Source: Laburnicola sp. R22_1 (taxonomy: Eukaryota > Ascomycota > Dothideomycetes > Pleosporales > Didymosphaeriaceae). Taken from it: a stretch of DNA of 64,000 nucleotides. Of this stretch, positions 39,969 through 51,129 are shown in pieces. The stretch is taken from NCBI GenBank assembly GCA_014281115.1, contig JACONQ010000005.1:620001-684000 (forward strand), in the 5' to 3' direction. Made by a program: the position numbers and the translations under genes. Each line of letters opens with the position of its first letter. Position 1 is the first letter of the stretch. The notes beneath the pieces were generated by a model, which saw nothing but the letters and a program-made list of their open reading frames with translations, had not been told where the DNA came from and ran no database searches.

Positions 39969-40920
39969 GTGTGTTGTATTTCTTCCTTTAGCTATTTTTA
40001 CTATAAGAGATATTAGCCAGCTATAGTAATCGTGTACGCTTAGTTATTAGTTACGTAATAAGTTATATAATATTAATTATATTAGTTAGGTGCACTATGC
40101 CTATATATATATTAGTAACCACTCTATACTTATATGCTGTAAGTATATATAACGCGTTACTATAGGCAGAACTATTAACTAGCTTCCTATAAGCCCGCAT
40201 AATAGATTAAAATACTTCTTAGTAACACTACTTATTCGCCTTATTCTCTGTCTCCTCCTCCTACTACTATATTAAATGCGACACTATAGCTAAACTAACT
40301 AACGTAACTTATCCTTACGCCTAAGACACTTATTCAAGTATATATATAAGTTAATAAAGCTGCAATTCTATTATATACTAAAAGGCTAAGAGATATATTT
40401 AAAGAAATAGGTATATAGTATCTAAAAGGCCTACTAGACCTGCGCTAGGTATAGATAGATCTCTAAATTATCTAGCTTAAAGAGGTTAGCCTATAGCTAC
40501 TATATAAGTAGTTATATAATAGTCTAGTGTATGTAGCATATATAGTAGAGCTTTAGGACCTTTGCCTACTAAAAAAGTACTTTTAAGATAATTATAACTA
40601 TTTTGCTATATATTACTATGCGTAGTTAACTAGTATTAAAAAGAATAATAATAAGAGGTACACGCACTAGTACCTCTACCTACTTACTACTTGCGATACT
40701 ATATAGATATACTAGTAGTAATAATAATAATAATAATAATAAAACAATAATGCAAACTAAGTCCTTTAAAAGAATAGGTAATAAAAGAAATAAAAGAAGC
40801 GTGTATATAGTAACGTAACGCAGAGTAACTTAAAGGCTCTTACTATTATCTATAAAGAGATATAAATAATAAACTATTGCATTACTATATAATATCTATA
40901 TTAAAAAAATTTATTAGAGC
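39969..40920 (+). mobile_element. 952 bp insertion with 12 bp target duplication, unknown family
   Basis: Flanked by TTAGAATAATAT (39957-39968 and 40921-40932). Removing it joins the element-2-type leader directly to its LTR at 40930, which confirms it as an insertion. An ATG at about 40278 opens a plus-strand frame with RIP-like stops and an AAT/TAA-rich stretch near 40715-40745. No domain was recognised and no short form is seen. Confidence 0.68.
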
Positions 40921-40929
40921 TTAGAATAA

Positions 40930-41199
40930 TATAAGGACAGTATATGGCCTTATAGGGCTAACCTATTAGAAATAGCTAGTTAAATTAATACTATTCTAAG
41001 ATAGTAGATAAGAAAGGAATATAAGAGGCCCTTTCTTATATAGAGAGTAGTATAGAGTATAGGCCTACACTAGCCACACGCTAATACTAACTAGAAAAGG
41101 CGCCTTTAGAAAGGTAAAAGGCGCAGATAGGGGGAAATATAGTGTGAAAGAAAGGTAATAGGGTGTGCTTAGTAGGGAGGCCGGCACAGAACTATTATA
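40930..41199 (-). repeat. LTR of element-2 family (inverted)
   Basis: Inverted match to 8226-8502, from TATAAGGACAGTATATGGCC to AACTATTATA, with the AAAGGCGCC relatives and TATATAG segment retained. In element sense it is a 5' LTR: leader repeats lie to its left (39753-39956). Confidence 0.8.
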
Positions 41200-42840
41200 T
41201 AAAGCTTCTTTTTAAGCTAATATTATACAGCTTAATTAGTTAATCTAGTAAAGTCTAGTGCCTTTTCTTCTTTACTATAAAGTGTATTGCAAGACCTTTA
41301 TAGAGTTTCTTTTTTGCGACTAAAGGATTTCTAATAAAAATATTATAATAATAGCAGATATCCCTTCTGCTATTGTATACACAGAAAAGCGTTGACCTTT
41401 CTATAATAATATAGAGGCTATTACTAAGTACACCTTTAAATAGCACTTTATAGTTAGTAGAATAACCTTTCTAAGAGCTACCTTATCTATAATATAAAAG
41501 GATAGTACTAACCTCTTTATCTCTAAATATAAAGCCTTATCTATATTAGTATATAGTATAATAAAAGGCTATAATTACTAGGTATCTTAGTAAAACCCTC
41601 CTACTTATTACGCTTAAAATTTGCTAAAATCTATAGACTACTACTTAGGAGGCTCTCTAGGATGTTAGAAGACTCTTTTTTAATAAATACTATAGTATAA
41701 AGTATAATAATAGTATATAATAACTATAGTTAATATTATAGAGATAATAGAAATATTATTATTATTATAAAAAGTAGCTATAGGGGCCTATACATATAAG
41801 CAAGACGCTAATAACACTAGTGTGTTTTTTTACTTACCTTACTGCCTACTTAGCTACTCTACCTTATTACCCTCCTAGCTACTTTTTTAATACTCTATAG
41901 CCTTAACTACTATATAACTTTAATTTTTAAAGTAATAGTATATACTAGGCTATCTAGATACTCTAAACTAGTTACTAGCAAAACTTAAGTAAAAAAATAA
42001 GTTACTAGCTACTAAGGCTATATAAAAGGCGCCTTGTAAAATACTACTTACTATGCTAAAAAGAAAGCACTACTAGAAGCTAGGTAGTATAATATTATTA
42101 TAGCTATTTAGTATATATATACTCTAACAATATATAGCTATTATACTTAGGAAAATTAAAAAGTACTAAAAGAGTATTAAGCCCCTTATTAGAAAAATGC
42201 TATTTTGTTGCCTTATTAAGAAAATAGCGTAAGATAATAATAAGAAAGATCTGTGCTTCTAGTCTACTATGCTAGCTACTCTCTAAAAGGCAATAGAGGC
42301 TTTTCTAGTTAGAATATTTAAAGGTATTTCTTTATAACACTCTACTCCTACTATAAAATAAATACTAATACCTTTAAATATTAATATTAACGCTATTTAT
42401 ATATAATAGGTTACTATAGAGGCTAAAGATATATATCTAGCAGATAGGTACTATAAAAAGTATATAGATACTAGGTAAATAGTAAGGCACTTAGTTAGAT
42501 TTAGAATAGCTAGATGCTTAGTTAGGTTTAATATACATATTTAACACTAAAGCTATACTTTTACTATAATAAGTAAATATAATAATTACTATTATACTAA
42601 TAAGGACATTTTTTATAGTAATTTACTATAAAAATTATATATAGCTAATAAAAAATATAATTAGTTAGACCTAATATAATCTAGTCTATATAATCCTAAC
42701 CTAACCTATAGCTTATATAACTTTAACCTAACCTATACCTATTACTAGCGCAAAATCTATAGGTAGAGGTTAGGTTGGGGTTAGGGTCTTACATAAGGGA
42801 ACCTAATCCTAACCTAACCTATACTTATTTGCCAGCCTAC
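41200..42840. other. AT-rich stretch, no gene recognised
   Basis: Contains an S short form (41304-41395) and, at about 42690-42830, several CCTAACCTAACC and GGTTAGG motifs in both orientations. Nothing else was recognised. Confidence 0.4.
41304..41395 (-). mobile_element. Family S short form
   Basis: About 90 bp matching the S terminus (TTTTTTGCGACTAAAGGATT ... CACAGAAAAGCG). Possible flanking repeats around GACCTTT are too weak to fix the ends. Confidence 0.55.
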
Positions 42841-43567
42841 TAGAGCTATAGTAACCTTTTTTATAGTACTTATTAATATTAGGTAGCTTTATAGAGTGTT
42901 CTAGCTTAGACACACTAAAGAGAACGGCAAAAGTATATCTACTCTAAGGTATATCTATTTAGTTACTATTAGCAAGCTTAGTTTATATATATCTAGAAAC
43001 TAAAAAATAGTAAAGAATTTTATCTAAATGCGGAGTAGGTACTATAAGCTAGGGCAAACGTTAGGGTAGATATTAGGGCAGATATTAGAGCAGATATTAG
43101 AGCGCAACTAGGTAGAATAAGCTTTATTTAGCTATATAAGGGTAGCGCAAACTATATAGTAAATTAGGCGTTTCTAAACTAGAGTCTTTTAAGGGAATAT
43201 AAGTATAGTACTATAAAATATAAATATCTTTAATAAAAGAAAAAGCTTTATTAGGGGTAAATAAGTCTACTCTAATAGCAGCATTATTAGCACTATTAGA
43301 CTAGGATTAGTATCCTTTCTCTATTATATATATTATAGTATAAGGTGTCTATGCCTTAAGTATAGTAAAAGCTTATTTAAATATATTAGCGCGCTTATAT
43401 AAAGCCTAAATAATACTCTTCTATAGATAGTTATCTTTAGACTTTATAATAGCCCTAGCTACTAAATTTAGTACTATCTCTAAAAGTAGACCTTAAGAAA
43501 AGCAATATTAAGTCTAAAGCTAATAGGTAGTAAGTAATTATTTTATTTCTAGACTATACTAGAGTAA

Positions 43568-43699
43568 AAATAGCTCGCTTATAATACGCTAACCCCTTTT
43601 CATTAATACCTTAAAACGCTTTCTATGTATATAATAGTAGAAGGGATAACTGCTATTATTGTAATTTTTTTTTAGAAATCCCTTGGTCGCAAAAAAAAT
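43568..43699 (+). mobile_element. Family S short form
   Basis: 132 bp flanked by TATACTAGAGTAA (43555-43567) and CATACTAGAGTAA (43700-43712). The paralogous uninterrupted site lies near 37128-37142, carrying one TATACTAGAGTAA followed by the same downstream sequence. It ends GTCGCAAAAAAAAT like the long S form. Confidence 0.82.
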
Positions 43700-44047
43700 C
43701 ATACTAGAGTAATAAGTCTAGTTAAATTACGCTAAAAATATGCTAAACTTCCTAGTAGCTTTAAGTGTAGCTTTGCCTTAGTGCGTAAGCTACTTAAAGT
43801 CTACTAGTAAAAATTTATTGCCTAGCTAATCTGCTTTAAGTATAGTAGTATTATAATTATACTTAGGAGTCTTATAAAAAGTTCTATTACGGTAGACCTT
43901 TTTTAGTAGTTTAATAATACTTTTTTTATAAGGCTAGGGGCAAACTAACCAGTTATCTTAGAAGTAGCTATAGGCTGCTTTCTATACTTAATAAATAATA
44001 GATTACTAGTAGGGTTAAGTAGGAAAATTCTATAATAAATATTATAT

Positions 44048-45316
44048 GTGTATATTATTAAATTAACTACCTAGGAGTAGAACAATAAAGGCTTTTATCT
44101 TAAATAACATAATAAAAAAGTAGAGCCCCCTACTTAGTAACTAAAAAGAGTGTAAAAAGATAATTAAAAATGCGCGTTTAAACTACTAAGCAAGCTTAGT
44201 AGTCTTAGCGCGAAGCTCCTATATACAAAACTTTTATAAAAAGGCTACTTAGGACTTTAAGGAAGGAATAAAACTTTAGCGCAGCAACGCTATAGTTATC
44301 TATTCTTTCTTTACTATTTTAAGTTATAAACTACTATCTAGATTATTACAAATAACACAAGTTAATATATTAATAGGTATATTTCTTATAAGTAGTAGGA
44401 TAAGGGTAATATATACTAGATAGACTATTACTCTATTACTATATTAAGATTCTCTTTAACAAAGTTTCTACTATCTTTCTAAGCCCTACTATCTATCTAG
44501 GTATTAATATTATTTTTAAAGAAGTACTTAGTATTGCTAAAAAGTATACGCTAAAGATTTGCGCTACTACTACTAAGGTAACTATACTAGGTTCTATTCT
44601 ATCTATAGAATACTTATCTAGCATATTAAATAAATATATTTAACTATTTATAATGCTATTTATATGTACTAGTTAGGCTAATAGCTAATTTAATTTATAA
44701 AGGATAGCAAAACTATATTCCTACTTTAGTAAAAATAATTACTATTTATTAGTAATAAAATTCTCTAGTAGGAGATATAAGAGGATAATAAAGTCTTTAT
44801 TAATAAGCTCTAGTATAGTAAAAGCGTTATATAGATCTGTAAGATCCTTCTAGCTATTATTACTATTATTGCTAAGTTAGCTTATTTAAGTAAGTACGCC
44901 GCGTAGTAGCGCGAGCATAGATAACTAATAATAGTAGTAGTAATAAGCTAGATATACTATATATACTATAAGTAAATCTTATATAGATTAGAAGCTTATA
45001 TAGTGTAGACAAAGTGCAAGTAAGTTTAAAGTTTAAACTATTATTATGTGTTGTTAAATTATCTACCTAGGGGTAGAACGACAAGGGCTTTTATCTTAAA
45101 TAATATGACAAACAAAGCAGAGTCCTCTGCTTAGTAATTAAAAAGAGCGTAAAAAGGTAATTATAAAAATGCGAAACTATTATTATATTATTAGATATTT
45201 AAGGTTCTTTAATTAGAATTAGGTGCTATCTATAGTATATAATAATCTTCTATCTTAACCTACTTTAACCTTAAACTAAAAAAAAAAGTTACAAAAGGTA
45301 TTTAGCAAGCCAACCT
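44048..45316 (-). mobile_element. Family R, long form, with empty site in the window
   Basis: Flanked by AATATTATAT (44038-44047 and 45317-45326). Near 37470-37480 the same target reads AGTATTATAT once, followed by the same downstream bases, so the pre-insertion state is visible. Length 1.27 kb including a nested 126 bp R short form with its own duplication. Ends AAGCCAACC. Confidence 0.83.
45048..45173 (-). mobile_element. Family R short form nested in an R long form
   Basis: 126 bp flanked by the perfect 13 bp duplication AAACTATTATTAT (45035-45047 and 45174-45186). Starts GTGTTGTTAAATTATC and stops after GTAATTATAAAAATGCG, close to the stop point of the short form at 12306-12431, which suggests a discrete short species. 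Confidence 0.83.
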
Positions 45317-45669
45317 AATATTATATAAACTATTATTAGTAGAGTGCGTATAAATATTCCCTACTATATTATTTATTATAAAATTATATTAAGAAGACTT
45401 AAAAACACTTTAGGAGCTAGAGAGGTCTTTTAAATAAAAGGGTAGTAGCTTACTATAGTATAGACAATAGTAGAGTTAAGCAAAGTAGAGTTATAAAAAG
45501 AGTATAGTAAATAGACCTAGGGTAGTAGGTTTTATATAGCGTATAAGCTAGCGCATAGTCTAAGCTAAAAAAATTAAGTAAAAGATAAAATATATAAAAC
45601 TATAACTTCTATATTACCTCTATAGCCTAACTCTAATTTTCTTAGCTTTGTATCTTATAGTTTGTTTGT

Positions 45670-45782
45670 TTTTTACGATAAAGGAGTTTCTAATAAAAAT
45701 ATTATAATAATAGTAGTTATCCCTTCTACTGTTATTAACACAGAAAAGCGTTTTAAAATAGTGTTAATAAAAAGAAGATACC
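45670..45782 (-). mobile_element. Family S short form
   Basis: About 113 bp from TTTTTTACGATAAAGGAG to AATAAAAAGAAG. Flanks GTATCTTATA and GATACCTTATA form an imperfect duplication of a site that reads ATGCCTTATG in the paralogous uninterrupted copy near 37807. Confidence 0.68.
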
Positions 45783-46194
45783 TTATACCCTTACTATAAT
45801 AGCGCTAGAAGATAGTTATTAGGCAAGTTAGTTTTATAGGGTATAGCGTAGTAGTTGCTATTTATTATTTATTAATTATTAATAGGTGTTTGTTTTTTAG
45901 AAACTCTTTACCTAACTAGATAAGTATTCTTTCTAAGTAGGCCTTAGCATAGTATAATAATACTACCTAGTACTAAAGTAACTAATAAACTCCTAGCCTA
46001 ACCTAGTAAGTAATAGCCTAACCTACTTTAGTATAGTATAATAATACTGCCTAGTACTAAAGTAACTAATACGCTTTTAGCCTAATCTAGTAAGCTAAAA
46101 CTTTTACTAATTTAACTGCCTATAGATAGTATCTTAAAAAAGAAGTAGATATTATATTACTATCTATAGCTAAAGAAATTTAATCTTAATATAA

Positions 46195-46472
46195 TATAAG
46201 AGTAATATATAGCCTTATAGAGTAAACCTCTTAGGAATAGCTAGTATAGTTAAAAGAGGTAACTAAATTAAAACTATACTAAAATAGGGCATAAGAAAAG
46301 AGCCTAAGGGGCCCTTACTTATATAGTAAGTAGTATAGGATATAGGCCTATACTAACTATACGCTAATACTAACTAGAAAAAGCGCCTTTTATAAGGTAA
46401 AAGGCGCTATTAGAATATAAAAGGAAAGGTAATAGTAAATAACTAGCAGGGAGGCAGGCACGAACTGTTACA
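46195..46472 (-). repeat. LTR of element-2 family at the edge of the AT-rich block
   Basis: Inverted 278 bp LTR ending CTGTTACA; leader sequence lies to its left (about 45940-46194). Its outer end is the exact border with normal-composition DNA. The terminal CA is preserved here, unlike the RIP-changed TA in the other copies. Confidence 0.82.
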
Positions 46473-49400
46473 ATAGCCACAGCCTTGGGCGAATAATAGA
46501 GCTGCGGCTAGTACCGCTTCTTATCCCAGCATCTACCACACTGCCTCGAACCTTATTCTTCTACACAAACACACTAACGTCTTCCCGCCGCCCGTGGTGC
46601 CCGTGAACACTTGCATCCGTCGGTAATTGCCCCTGGCGCGAGGGTTCCTTTCTACCGCAGGTCACCACACTGCATGCCCACTCTGTACCTAGGTACACAC
46701 CACAGTCAGCGCTAACCGTGTTAGGAGCCAATCAACACGCCTGGGAATGAACAGGGGCCCTCGGTTGGTTCCTAATCCGGCTAGCACCAGCCGTTCTACG
46801 CACGACTCTACGCAGTAGCCCAGTTAGGACGCCTCTTATACGCAGGCATTTCGAGTACACGTAGCTCCGCGCTTAGTTCATGCCGGCATTTCGGGAGGGC
46901 GTCTTGCGAGTCTGGCCCGCGCCGCTCTCCATGCTAGTCCCTCCCGTTCTCGAGCAGTAATCATCCAATAACACTAGGTCGTCTGGACAATCGGCGAGCT
47001 GCCATTCAATGCCTACGTGCGTACACGTGGCAACCACTTCGTTTATGGCGAACGCTGCGTGCCGTCAAGTAGCCCTTGCTATGATCCGATACTTGGATCT
47101 TGCCAAGGTGGGTCAGGCGTAAACGCGTTACCACCATGGTGGTTTCCGCTACACTCCGAGGTTCCTCCGCCCCTGGACATCTGGATGCCTGCCCAAATAT
47201 GTACATGGAACTGCTCCAGGGCTTTTGAGAAGAAACGTACAATTCTTTGAACTTGATACCGAATGAGGTGAATCGTCTCCGAGGGGGATTTACACCAATG
47301 CATCAAGCGGGGCATTGGGTCATGCACCTTGGTCAAGGCCATGACGTGGAACAAAAAATTGCCAGCACACGCACTCATGAACGACCAACGATCAACCAGC
47401 AATTCCACCGAGCAAAGGACCGACTCTTACGAAGACTTAAGAAGAAGTCTCGGATGCTCGGAACAATGATGCATAGATACGGGGTGTGGGAGTGGGAGGG
47501 GTGGTTGCCAAAGAGTCACGATATGTTTGGTCAGTTCCACCGCGGTCTAATACCCAGGGAAATGGTTCCCCCTAACCCACTTCCGAGGTACTCGGTTTGC
47601 TATCCAGCCTTGTGCTCATGATTGATATTCGCCCTTGAAACGTAGCGCAGAAAAGCCTGGAACACGGCGAGGGTGGCACAGTTTGTACGACCTCGGCAGC
47701 CATCGTGCATGCGCTGATTGTATATCCAACGCTCAGCCTCAGGGCTGCATACATATGTGCGTGGGCATCTCGGCATCTAGCTCCGCCCGCTGCTGATGCA
47801 TGTGTGAGACGAGGTGACAAGGCCCAACTTGGCGTCGCGAGGTTCTTCCAGGAATAGGATAGGAGTGTTCAGCTCGATGGTGCGAGGCTACACGGGCGGC
47901 AAACGAAATAACCCTGCCCATTGGCTGACTTGCTGCTCAGATTGGCCGAGATCTTCTGGCAACTTATTCCGCTAGGTGTGGAGTGGTTCAACCTCCCTGA
48001 CACTGGACCTGCTGTCGAGATCGGTAGATAGGGAGCCAGTAATCGGACTCGATATGTGAGGCACATGTGGCGACGATGTCGGCAAAGTAGCCCAGAAAGC
48101 GGAGAATAGATCCGTTTTAGAACGAGCTCCGACCATTCCCCAATATATTGTTTAACCTTAGATAAGTGGGAGGGTCAAAGTTCACCCCTCATCTTTGATC
48201 TCTACAGTGAAGTTGATTTGTGACACGCGCGAGGCCACCTTCAGTACGGGCACAGAAAGAGGTACGTAACGATTTTAGCATCTATTCAATCGTTCCGGCC
48301 GCTCTAAGTTCGAACAGCAGCCCGGCATGACAAGTTAAAGACTTTGAACCTGGCGTCAACCTAGACGCCGTACCTGCGGTGCCTCGGAGAAAACTTCGGT
48401 GCCATGACAGAGTGAACAGAAAGAAGCAAGAGCTGATGCGGACTTTTCTCCCATTCACTCAGCTCCCTTCCAGTGCTTTCACTTCCAGCATCTGTGACTT
48501 TCTGGTTAGTTTGTCCACCACGTTACGCAGCTGCCCAGACCTGATTTTAATTGTGCTATGTGGCGTTAATGTGATCTACCTAGGGGTAGGACGACAAAGG
48601 CTTTCATCTCAAATAACATGACAAAAAAATAAGAGCCCCCTGCTTAGTTAATTGTGCTATATATATTTTCAAATCACAAAATCTTTCATAGTACAGTGAC
48701 CCTAGGGCGGCAGGACATCGACGGCTGTGTAGTTCGCATCCTGCGGTGTTAGATGTATTCTGGCTCTTAAAGACCTGGGGCTCACTTGTACTATTTTTTT
48801 GCATAAGTCTTCTGTTTGAATTGCTAGCTGGGCCTTGTTTATTTTTTATTTATTTTTGCCATTATTGTTGGTATATGCAGACATAGGCGAAAGATAAGCC
48901 TCTGCTATGCGCTACCAGACAGACACCAACCGTATTCGAACATTTCAACACTCAAGATATTGGTGCAAGGTACTTTGAACGAGAAAGAATTATGCCAGAA
49001 CTTAGTTAGGCTAAGTAAATACTTTGGGAACCGAACCTGTGTGACTGACCTCCATTCGAAATAGACCTCACACATACGAAGTCTACTTGTGCAAAAGCTC
49101 TATTTTGCTTTTTGCAGCTAAAACCCCGTAGATTTCCTGGCTTATGCACGCGATTTCTTACTCTTCCATCGAACTGCTTCATGGGCCCGCGACATGGGCC
49201 CTGTTTCTGCCATTTATGTGAAGAGCGGCATGTGCGATTTCCTGGTGGGCCACATTGTAGGTGGTCGGTCCAACAAGCTTCTTAATTTATTTGGACTCTT
49301 GAATGGGATCGTCAAAGAGTCGAGCGTGAAACGTATCCCACAAGAAGTCAGCAGACACTTTCGTGCACGTTGTCGTCGTCACAATTCACCTAATGTGCTA

Positions 49401-49557
49401 GCTAACTTGTGGATGTGAGTGGTTATGTACTCGGATCCACTTCGTTAAAGAAAGGTCTTGAACAAGATGATAGGCTGCTAGAGAATTGCGGACACAATGT
49501 TGCCAGAATAAAATGTGATTCGCGAGTCATCAGGCAACAATGAAGTTGTCTTGCTAT
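46473..49557. other. Normal-composition DNA with no supported gene
   Basis: About 3 kb next to the repeat block. Open frames exist (for example 47247-47621 plus and overlapping antisense frames) but none shows a recognisable domain, signal peptide or convincing intron structure. The only identified element is the R short form at 48560-48647. It could hold a decayed gene, a non-coding RNA or downstream sequence of the minus-strand gene that ends at 49558. Confidence 0.5.
48560..48647 (-). mobile_element. Family R short form in unique DNA
   Basis: Only 88 bp, from GTGGCGTTAATG to CCCCCTGCTTAG, flanked by the perfect 13 bp duplication TTAATTGTGCTAT (48547-48559 and 48648-48660). It shows no RIP damage and lies outside the AT-rich block, so it gives the cleanest terminus: GTGGCGTT, CTACCTAGGGGTAG (near-palindrome), then GACGACAAAGGCTTTCATCT. 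Confidence 0.85.
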
Positions 49558-50868
49558 CTAGTACCATATGCTTCTCGTTCTGTGATGCGGAAGTGCTTCT
49601 TCGCCAGCACTCTCTTTTTCTTTCGCAAGATCGTACAGGAAAAAGTCGAGTAGAATGGCATTTATTTTTGCACCTGGTTGTAGTTTGATAATCTCACGAC
49701 GGAGCAGTTCGATGGACCATATGCTACATCCTAGAGAAATCGTCAAAAAAGGCACTCTTGGGGAACAGAATACATCTACTCACCTCGTAGTTGAATCTCC
49801 CACGAGTGGCCCGGTGGAACGACATCCCCACGCCGCAGGCGGGCCTCGAGTGGCGGACAATATGAGATAAGACCTAGCGAATGTAGCATCTGTGGGACGC
49901 GGTAGTCTCATGGGTGTCAGCAGTGATGAGCTTTCTGTAGAGTAGCGCAACACGTACCTGCAAACATGGTGATTTTGTCAATATCATGAAAAGCCCCATA
50001 TCCTTCTTCCTCAAAAGCGGCCCATAGATCCGCAACGAAGATCTGCGCCCGCTTCAAAAAGCGGACCTTCTTCTTCTCAAACGTCGCTTCATCCCGGAAG
50101 CAAGGAAAGCGATCGGCTAGAAGATTGACTAAACTTGCTGCGGAGCCTTTGGCGTCTTCTACGAGTGTCGTTACACTACTGTCGAATTGCTGTTACGTTA
50201 GGCCATGAACTAAGCAATGTTGTCGTGAGTCATGTTGGGAGAGAACATACCTCGTGTAGTATCTGACCGGCTTCGCGCAAGCACTGGACTCGCTGTTCGA
50301 ACATGGGTATCTCTTCCTCGGTCTCTGAGCGGAAAACGTTCTTCAACACTTCTTCGGTGCACTTCTCCTCGTCGATCCAAAACTCTGGATTTGTAATCGG
50401 AACGTCTTCATCGAGCGCTCTTTGCAATGAAGCAACAAGACTCCAATACCCAGTCCAGTGCTGGTCTTTGTAACTGACAGTGAACCTCTGCTCCTTGCTC
50501 TTCTCGCTCCAGAAGCTGAAGTTCAAGAGATCCATGGTGAAGATGAAGTTCAAGGTCGCTTCGTCCTTTGACTTTGGATGCAGCTCATGCTCCGCCCAGG
50601 CTTTGGTGCTGTACTCTCGCTTCTGCATCTCGTCTAGAATGGCAGCGGCAGCCAACTTGGTGTGTGGCATGCTGAGGGCGACATCGATGCTGTTGTCAAA
50701 TATAAATTGTGCGTTCTCAAGCACCCTGGTCTCGGGTGGAGCGTTGGGATCTGGGCGTCCCAGACCAAACTTCTGGCGCAGCAATGCTAGGAGCTCGTGA
50801 TCCACGTCGTCGTCGGACATGGTGAGCGTTTGGAAGGGGGCGAAGGTAAAAGTAAAGTCCAGGCTCAC
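49558..50868 (-). CDS. Queuosine-salvage nucleosidase, Qng1 / DUF2419 family
   Basis: Hydrolyses queuosine-type nucleotides to release the queuine base, so that eukaryotes that cannot make queuine can reuse it for tRNA modification (known family role). Four exons by GT-AG reading: 50868-50251, 50189-49958, 49906-49784, 49730-49558; introns of 61, 51 and 53 nt. The product is 381 residues from the first ATG, or 365 from the second (50820, MSDDDVDHEL), which is the more usual length and starts nearer the conserved part. Family landmarks are LNFSFWS and GYWSLVASLQRA in exon 1, the signature FADYRVPQ formed across the second splice junction, and a C-terminal IWSIELLRREI with YDLAKE. The correct signature across the intron supports the model. 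It is divergent from UBA2, sharing about 260-310 bp of promoter. The gene symbol in this organism is unknown. Confidence 0.9.
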
Positions 50869-51129
50869 AACGCGTTCATGACGTCCGCCGGCGGCTTGTT
50901 TGCAAGTAAGAGAATACGCAAGGCGTGGGCGACAAACGCTCGAAGACTTTAGTGGGACGGTGATTCACGTGGGGCTGATGCAGCTGGAGGCGCCAAGAGA
51001 TGCGGCTCTTTCCCTTTTGGACAGCTCCGAGGCACGGAGCGTCCGTGCGCGCTCTGACGTCCAGCAGCCAGGCCTCTCTTGCCTTGTTGACACCCTCTTC
51101 TTTCCCTGGAGTCCTCTCCATACCGCCGC
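50869..51129. promoter_or_regulatory. Shared divergent promoter, Qng1-like and UBA2
   Basis: About 260 bp between two divergently read start codons (about 310 bp if the inner Qng1 start is used). No TATA box is obvious. Both genes serve general cell maintenance, so shared basal expression is plausible. Confidence 0.55.

Larger units (their letters stand above)
42841..45900 (-). pseudogene. Second copy of gag remains, with three insertions
   Basis: Parallels about 36430-37900 base for base over long stretches apart from transitions, in the same orientation. It is interrupted by an S short form (43568-43699), an R long form (44048-45316) and another S short form (45670-45782); the first copy lacks all three and so serves as the empty site. 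It lies in the orientation of the LTR at 46195-46472. Confidence 0.6.

Noticed and set aside
47247..47621. 124-codon open frame in the gene-poor stretch
   Set aside because: Overlapped by equally long antisense frames, no domain, no conserved motif and no upstream gene structure; insufficient to call a gene.
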